Positions 20,466 through 25,573 of a DNA stretch of 25,573 bases are shown one piece after another. The notes beneath the pieces are model-generated. The model had not been told where the DNA came from. It worked only from the letters and a program-made list of their open reading frames with translations, and did no database searches. The stretch's first letter is position 1, and every line of letters starts with the position of its first letter. The position numbers were made by a program, and so were the translations under genes. The stretch is from assembly GCA_900618425.1 (NCBI GenBank), contig UZAN01041770.1, forward strand, positions 29,452 to 55,024, given 5' to 3'. Origin of the DNA: Echinostoma caproni (Eukaryota; Platyhelminthes; Trematoda; Plagiorchiida; Echinostomatidae).

Positions 20466-22279
20466 TGTGAATCAAAAAATACCTGGGATAATAACGGTTA
20501 TGTAACAATAATCATAATTATTTCTGCCTAATTACAGGACTGCTCCAAATCAAAACGTGTTTTGACGAATGTTTGGTAGGGAGAGAAGTAACGGAAAAAA
20601 TACCAGCGGATTCTTTTGAAAAGACTCAATCGGTTCATGTCATTCTAGGAGATCAGACGTAATAACCTGAACGCGGATTCAGTGTTGATAGCGAAGCATT
20701 TTAGCGCATTAATTGAAAACGCACTTTAGGAGTTGTAACAGAAAAAACAGGACACATTTAGTGCCAGTTGCGAACACAAAGGTAGATCGAGGTTGTCAGA
20801 CAGTTCCGCAGAAATTAGTCAACCCGACAAGCGTCATGAAATCCATTCTGATTAGCACTCTTACTCTTGGTTAAACGATATTTGAACACCTAATGCACGA
20901 ATAGACTAAACGAAACTACAAATGTCAGGTCTGATTACTCAACGAAACGATCAGTTGACAAAACAATATTTCCTTATCCTACTGGACATTACACACATTC
21001 ACTTCGGATCGACTCACAACCGAATAAAGACGAAGCTCGAGGATTTAACGGGGGAGATGCTGGAGATCCCGATAGTCAGAAGGTGCACAGAGATTATTAT
21101 GGACCTTGACCTCGTAAGGTATTTAAATTGTATCTCTTGTAAAATGGTTTAGGTAGTGACGTAACTACATCAGTTATTCGAATCTGACTGGCAAACGGTT
21201 TTTATTCTTCCTCTTACTCTTGGCAAACCGGACGCTTATCACAATGATCTTTCTAGCTCGTCTTTTTGAACTGTTCTTGACTCACTCAGAGTCAAGCGTT
21301 ACGATTGAAGCGGGATGAATGAAGGTGGAATTTCCATCAAACGTAGAAATGGAATGATGATTGTGTGGTAAACTGAAAGTCAAGATGAAATTGATAAAAC
21401 AGAACACTTCACCTTATGAAAACGAGGTACGTTTTCATTCAGACTCACACACCGCCAAAGTTATATCAATCTCCAGCGACAACTCTAACTAAATCAGTGG
21501 GGTAAACACAAATACATATGCAAAACCAAGCAGGAAGATTGCAGTACCCTGAAAGCTCAAATTTACAAAGAAAATCAAGAAATATGTATACTAGTTAGTT
21601 TATATGCGAATAATATTCATTTAATTGATTTCTTATGTCAGACGGAAATTGTCGTCAAATTGATGTGGGAAATAATTGCACATCGTGCAATCTTATTCTA
21701 ATTTCGAGTGAAGTAAGCAATAGTCTTGGTAGGTTTTTTGATGCAATTGACAGACAAGCTCACAATTGGGAAACGTAACATTCCATATGTGTGCAAGGAT
21801 GCATGCCTACAAGAATTCCGACTGATAGTATCCACATGATGGAAATTTGAATAAATATTTCTACATCCACAAAAGTTCCTGATTCGTGACACGCTTATTT
21901 GAGGGAACGTTTCGGGGCTAGACTGCTTAAAAATGCGTGCACATAAAGTTTCCACGTGTCGATTCTTTTGATTCAACGAACTCCATTTTGCAAGCGTTAT
22001 TCTTCCAAATTGTGTTATTGTCGAAACCATGTTGTGAATGTGCGGGTGTGAGGTATGCTCGTGCATGTGATTGTATGCACATTGAAATGTGCTGCATTTA
22101 TTATTATCGCATAACAAAAATTATAATGCAGTGAAAAATATCTTCAACCGTCTAAATGAGTCGGAATTCTTTATCTTCGTCTCTCAAAGTCCGTTGATCG
22201 TGCTTGATGCGTAGACACGCTGTTTGAAGGGGGAGGGATGATCGGACATATTGAGCAGAAACACACGGGAGAGGAAAAG
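20466..22279. other. No supported gene
   Basis: The C-terminal part of integrase and a 3' LTR would be expected just after 20465, but no convincing match was read. The window's longest open stretch (minus, 21698-22117, 139 codons, no ATG at its start) lies here and shows no motif. Its length is near chance expectation. Confidence 0.5.
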
Positions 22280-22287
22280 TATAAATA
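22280..22287 (+). promoter_or_regulatory. TATA box
   Basis: TATAAATA lies 62 nt upstream of the ATG of the secreted-protein gene at 22342. A start site about 30 nt downstream, near 22310, would give a short 5' leader of about 30 nt. The consensus match and spacing make it the best core-promoter candidate in the window. Confidence 0.6.
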
Positions 22288-22341
22288 CCACTTGCCAAAA
22301 CTGAGTGAAATCCAGAAAGATATTGTAACCAGCACTACATA

Positions 22342-22775
22342 ATGCGGTTCATTTGGGTTCATGTGCTGGTGTTCACATTATTATTGCACACATCAAGTAA
22401 GTCAACCAAACCTCTCAATTGCTCATGTTTTCATTCGATCAAAGAGCACCGATTTGAGATCAGTTATTTGATGATATGAAACCTACCTCCATAAGGAAAA
22501 TATCGATCGCACATAATAACAATTTTATTATAAAAAGCACCTTCAAGTAATATGGATTTCTTTTTACAGTATGTGCAACAATAGGCCGACGCAAATGGTC
22601 AGGCAAACGAAAAATGACGGCACAATGGACACCTAATGTTACCTCGGTGAATTCGGGTGAGTTGAACAGTAAGGCCGATAACCACAAATATTACAAAATA
22701 ATATATTATACGTTTGATATTCAAGACCTGGTATACAAAATGGATCCATCCAGAAGCACGGAAGGAACAAATTAA
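22342..22775 (+). CDS. Novel small secreted protein, two coding exons (22342-22396, 22570-22775)
   Basis: Exon 1 encodes MRFIWVHVLVFTLLLHTS, a textbook signal-peptide start, and ends at a consensus donor GTAAGT (22397-22402). Intron 1 is 173 nt and ends at GATTTCTTTTTACAG (22555-22569). The split codon A|TA gives Ile19, then Cys-Ala, placing likely signal cleavage after Ala21. Exon 2 stays open for 67 codons to TAA at 22773-22775, giving 86 residues. The mature part has no cysteine. It starts with a basic stretch with two Gly-dibasic sites (G-R-R at 24-26, G-K-R at 30-32), has an N-glycosylation motif N-V-T at 41-43, and ends with a Tyr/Ile/Asp-rich segment (KYYKIIYYTFDIQ) before a polar tail. 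A second in-frame GT-AG segment (22657-22725, GTGAGT donor, 69 nt) could be spliced out to give a 63-residue form. I recognise no family. TATA box, donor, acceptor, frame and stop agree, which makes this the strongest host gene here. Confidence 0.6.
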
Positions 22776-22776
22776 A
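22771..22776 (+). terminator. Candidate polyadenylation signal ATTAAA
   Basis: ATTAAA, the common variant hexamer, overlaps the stop codon of the secreted-protein gene. If used, the 3' UTR would be only 15-30 nt. The A-rich flank offers other possible sites, so the assignment is weak. Confidence 0.3.
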
Positions 22777-23290
22777 TATAAGTCTGACCAAACAAAAAAC
22801 AAAGAATATGGGAAGAAGGGCAAAGTATCTGGAAGGACCAAAGAATGAAAGACAAGTAAAAAGTATACAAGCTAAAACGGCGAAAAACAAAGTAAAACTT
22901 AAGGAGAGGATAGCTGGTAGAAAAGTCAACACACGAAAACAGAACCAAACCAGGGAGAGTAGTTAAAATAAGCCATGCGGTTGACAGACAAAAAGGAAAA
23001 AAACCAAAAACGAGGTCCACAACTTAAGAACGCTGGAAAAAGCATATCAAATGGAAGGTGGAAAATTATTCGAGGTTCACCACAAAATTCCAGGAATAAA
23101 TAAAACAAGCGAAAACGAAGATAAAACCAAGGTATTGTGAAAGGGAAAGTCGAAATTAACACTAAGGTTCAACGAAAAACGACAAACCGAGAAGGCAGGA
23201 GCAGCCAATGAAGAGCGAAGGTGACGCCACGAAAGAAAACGGAAGAAAATTCGAATGGAAAATGTTTATGACCATAAAAAATTACAACCT
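22776..23290. other. A-rich, T-poor strand-asymmetric stretch
   Basis: For about 500 bp the plus strand is dominated by A and purines, with T scarce: 7, 9, 6 and 9 T per 60 bases in the lines starting 22801, 22861, 22981 and 23101. Plus-strand frames are Lys/Arg-rich but interrupted. The long minus-strand frames here (Phe/Leu-rich) are a by-product of the composition. Recurring short words such as GAAAACG and AAAACSRA hint at a degraded simple-sequence array. It directly follows the secreted-protein gene. Confidence 0.6.
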
Positions 23291-23532
23291 GCGTATCTAT
23301 GATCACATTCGTCTGTGTTGCGAGAGACTTCCGTCGATTTAAATGCTAACCGCTGTCTTATTCTTTTTCCGCGGATATGCGACCAGCGAACTACAGCGAA
23401 TACTGGCCGACGACAGACAGGAACGCAAAAGGTGAAATACCGAGCACGCAGAACACAAGTGAACGGGTCATACATTCAACGATTCAGTCAGTGCCACAAA
23501 GTCTCAGATACACTATCAGCCAAATAGTCAGC

Positions 23533-23707
23533 TAGTCAGTCAGTCAGTCAGTCAGTCAGTCAGTCAGTCAGTCAGTCAGTCAGGCAGTCGGTCAGTCAGT
23601 CAGCCAGTCAGTCAGGCAGTCAGGCAGTCAGTCAGACAGTCAGTCAGTCAGTCTGTCTCTCTGTCAGTCAGTCAGTCTGTCTGTCTGTCTGTCTGTCTGT
23701 GTCTTTG
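23533..23707. repeat. CAGT tetranucleotide microsatellite switching to GTCT
   Basis: A near-perfect CAGT run to about 23583 is followed by units with single substitutions (CAGG, CAGC, CAGA). It then gives a GTCTGTCT run at about 23672-23700. Open frames across it (Ser/Gln/Val repeats) are compositional artefacts. Confidence 0.95.
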
Positions 23708-23945
23708 ATTCAGTCGTTGAAAGGGTCAGTTGCACAGTCTCTCAGTTAGTCGGTCGGCAATTTTATTGAATCAGCCAAAATGTCAATCGACCAGTGAGGC
23801 AGTCTTCCATATGCACCATTTCAGCGGGTCTTTCTGTCAGACTAATGTGTCCATGCCTTCAGTTGGCACACTTTGATTCATTTCGTCCACCATGGCAACC
23901 ATTTGTCCGATGTATTGTCATTCATAAGCAGGATCGAACACCAAG

Positions 23946-24212
23946 TGGAGTGAATGGAATTGGGCGCGACAGAGTATGACGAGGGAGTGAGTGGATTGGC
24001 ATAGAAAGAAGTCTGTTTGCTTCGGTTCGTTCACTCATCGAATTTGTGATTGCCTGGTTGCCAGTATATCTAATCAAGTATCTCAAAAACTCCAAGCAAG
24101 CAATAAGATATGAACAAACATCCAAAACGTATCCGAACATAATCACGGACATACTGCTTTATGCAGCTGTCCAGACATGTTTCCATTTTTGTGTATGGAT
24201 GGTGTTTTCGGT
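23946..24212 (+). repeat. 267-bp duplicated segment, copy 1
   Basis: Base-for-base identical, as far as I can read, to 25307-25573 at an offset of 1361 bp. Left of 23946 the match weakens quickly (CCAAGTGGAG versus ACAAGGTGGAG and beyond). One frame inside both copies is open with a hydrophobic stretch (DILLYAAVQTCFHFCVWMVF), but has no ATG, domain or splice support. Confidence 0.95.
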
Positions 24213-24362
24213 CACTGTGAGTGCTCACCAGTTTCTGGCGTTTTCCTGCTTGATTATGTGACCAGAGAACTATCATGATTACTGGTCGAGGAGAGAAGGC
24301 GAAGACCAAACAACCGGAGCACCGAGAACCTACAACACCGGTGAGTGCATAATTCATTCATT

Positions 24363-24790
24363 GAGTCAGACAGGCAGTGAGTCAGTTATTTTCAGAGTGG
24401 CGGTCAGTCAGTTAGTCAGCCATTTATTCATTGTGTCAATCGGGGGGTTAGTGCATGATTCAGTCATTCAATCAGTCACCCAGTCAGCCAGGCACTGAAA
24501 CAATCAGTCAATCATTGAGTTGGATTTAGTCAGTCAATCAGTCAGTCAATCAATCGACCATTGTGGCAGGTCTCTATCCAGTCCGTCATTCAATCTCTTC
24601 ACATTCAACCAGTTAGTGATACAGGCCATCGATCAGTCAGCCGTTTACTCAGTCCATCAGTCAATTAGTCATTCAGCCAGTTGGTCAGTCAGTCAATCAG
24701 TCAGTCATTCAGTCAGTCAGTTAGTCAATCCGTCGGGCAGTCGTTCAGTCACTCTGTCTATCTGTCTCTCTGTCTTTCTCTCTGTCAGTT
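24363..24790. repeat. Degenerate CAGT/CAAT microsatellite
   Basis: About 430 bp of CAGT-derived units (CAGT, CAAT, TAGT, CATT) ending in CTGTCTATCTGTCTCTCTG. It is much more decayed than the array in unit 1. The 98-codon frame across it is a repeat artefact. Confidence 0.9.
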
Positions 24791-25306
24791 TTAAGTCTTT
24801 CCGTTGGCTATGCTGACTTCAGTCTGTATTTCCTTAGTGCTGTAATGGCAAGTATTAGTCTGATGGGTCTCCTGTAATAGGCAGCAATTCACAGTGCAAT
24901 CAGGTTGCACTCGGCACACTTGCTCAAACGATCAGTTTTGAAATATACTGGCGCAAGCCTTTTGCACGTATGGTTATCTGTATCAATCCGAATGCACCTG
25001 TCTCTGGTCGCTCTTAATTGAACTAGCGCGACTGGGGATCAGATTATGAAATTACCGCGAGTGAGTGTTCAACTCGGAAATTAGCGCCACGTATTCGCTA
25101 GGGAATTGAGCTATCGAAAGATGCTTCGATGGGCAAATATCTGATGCTGTCATTCCGATTAGTAAGGCATGACGCACGCAGTAGATAATGGAGTGGATCG
25201 GTTGGAATGAGTCATTCAATGCGTGATTCTCATCGTGTGCAATACGTTCGAGTTGATCGACTGCCATCCAAATGGTCGTGATTTATTAGGAGCATTGAAC
25301 ACAAGG

Positions 25307-25573
25307 TGGAGTGAATGGAATTGGGCGCGACAGAGTATGACGAGGGAGTGAGTGGATTGGCATAGAAAGAAGTCTGTTTGCTTCGGTTCGTTCACTCATC
25401 GAATTTGTGATTGCCTGGTTGCCAGTATATCTAATCAAGTATCTCAAAAACTCCAAGCAAGCAATAAGATATGAACAAACATCCAAAACGTATCCGAACA
25501 TAATCACGGACATACTGCTTTATGCAGCTGTCCAGACATGTTTCCATTTTTGTGTATGGATGGTGTTTTCGGT
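25307..25573 (+). repeat. 267-bp duplicated segment, copy 2 (truncated by window end)
   Basis: Identical to 23946-24212 up to the last base of the window, so the true length of the identical block is at least 267 bp and possibly more. Confidence 0.95.

Larger units (their letters stand above)
23376..24255 (+). repeat. Tandem unit 1 (head, CAGT array, tail)
   Basis: The unit begins GCGACCAGCGAACTACA, homologous to GTGACCAGAGAACTATC at 24258. It then runs through a diverged head of about 115 bp, a CAGT/GTCT array, a unique middle and a tail whose last part is duplicated exactly in unit 2. Heads share order and many short words but differ at perhaps a third of positions. Confidence 0.65.
24256..25573 (+). 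repeat. Tandem unit 2, cut by window end
   Basis: Same order as unit 1: a diverged head from 24256, a degenerate CAGT array (about 24363-24790), a middle of about 510 bp against about 240 bp in unit 1, then the identical tail from 25307. The unit continues past the window, so a third unit could follow. Confidence 0.65.

Noticed and set aside
21698..22117. Longest open frame in the window (139 codons, minus strand)
   Set aside because: It has no ATG at the start, no domain, and scattered His/Cys without regular spacing. At this base composition one frame of this length is expected by chance.
22599..23162. Overlapping Phe/Leu/Cys-rich minus-strand frames resembling membrane proteins
   Set aside because: They are the complement of the A-rich plus strand, which makes long T-rich frames with few stops. 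No start, domain or splice context.
24046..24261. Hydrophobic frame inside the duplicated 267-bp segment, considered as a membrane-protein exon
   Set aside because: It starts without ATG, has no acceptor or domain, and is open in both copies only because the copies are identical.
23533..24790. CRISPR-like array because of regular repeats
   Set aside because: The period is four bases with no spacers. This is a eukaryotic microsatellite.
24520..24816. 98-codon Ser/Gln/Val repeat frame
   Set aside because: A translation of the CAGT microsatellite, not a gene.

Overview
This is eukaryotic, intron-bearing, repeat-rich DNA. There are no operons, no ribosome-binding sites and no long intact reading frames; the longest open stretch, about 139 codons, is what chance allows at roughly 40% GC. 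What can be recognised is animal-type: a decayed Ty3/gypsy pol gene, decayed Tc1/mariner-superfamily transposases, a tRNA-like SINE head, long CAGT/GTCT microsatellites, and short split genes with GT-AG introns. The mix, and especially the very small introns, suits a digenean trematode (fluke) or another flatworm. That assignment is inference, since no species-diagnostic gene is present.

Layout. Positions 1-4084 are mostly gene-poor, with one weak candidate terminal exon at 2729-2856. A repeat family of about 500 bp occurs twice in the same orientation, at about 4085-4625 and 6752-7215. Just after the second copy lies a likely secreted single-CUB-domain gene (7412-7933, +), whose frame is broken by one TAA that a 39-nt intron could remove. 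Positions 8.3-13 kb hold a candidate membrane-anchor exon on the minus strand (10913-11066), a long hairpin (11196-11285) and a tRNA-like sequence (12361-12440). Positions 13.3-16.0 kb are a nest of transposon debris: a GC-rich unexplained block, a fold-back made of two inverted copies of a transposase 3' half, and a second transposase pseudogene with D-x41-D spacing. Positions 18.63-20.47 kb carry the gypsy pol pseudogene with reverse transcriptase, RNase H and integrase remnants.

The best host-gene candidate is at 22280-22775 (+). It has a TATA box, a first exon encoding a clean signal peptide, a GTAAGT donor, a 173-nt intron with a good acceptor, and a second exon open to a stop that overlaps an ATTAAA signal. 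It predicts an unrecognised secreted protein of 86 residues. It is followed by a strongly A-rich strand-asymmetric stretch and then by a two-unit tandem repeat. The units have diverged heads and CAGT arrays, but identical 267-bp tails.

No pathway links these genes. The two best host candidates both look like small secreted proteins. Three single-N positions (800, 14257, 15356) mark probable assembly joins, and structures near them should be read with that in mind.
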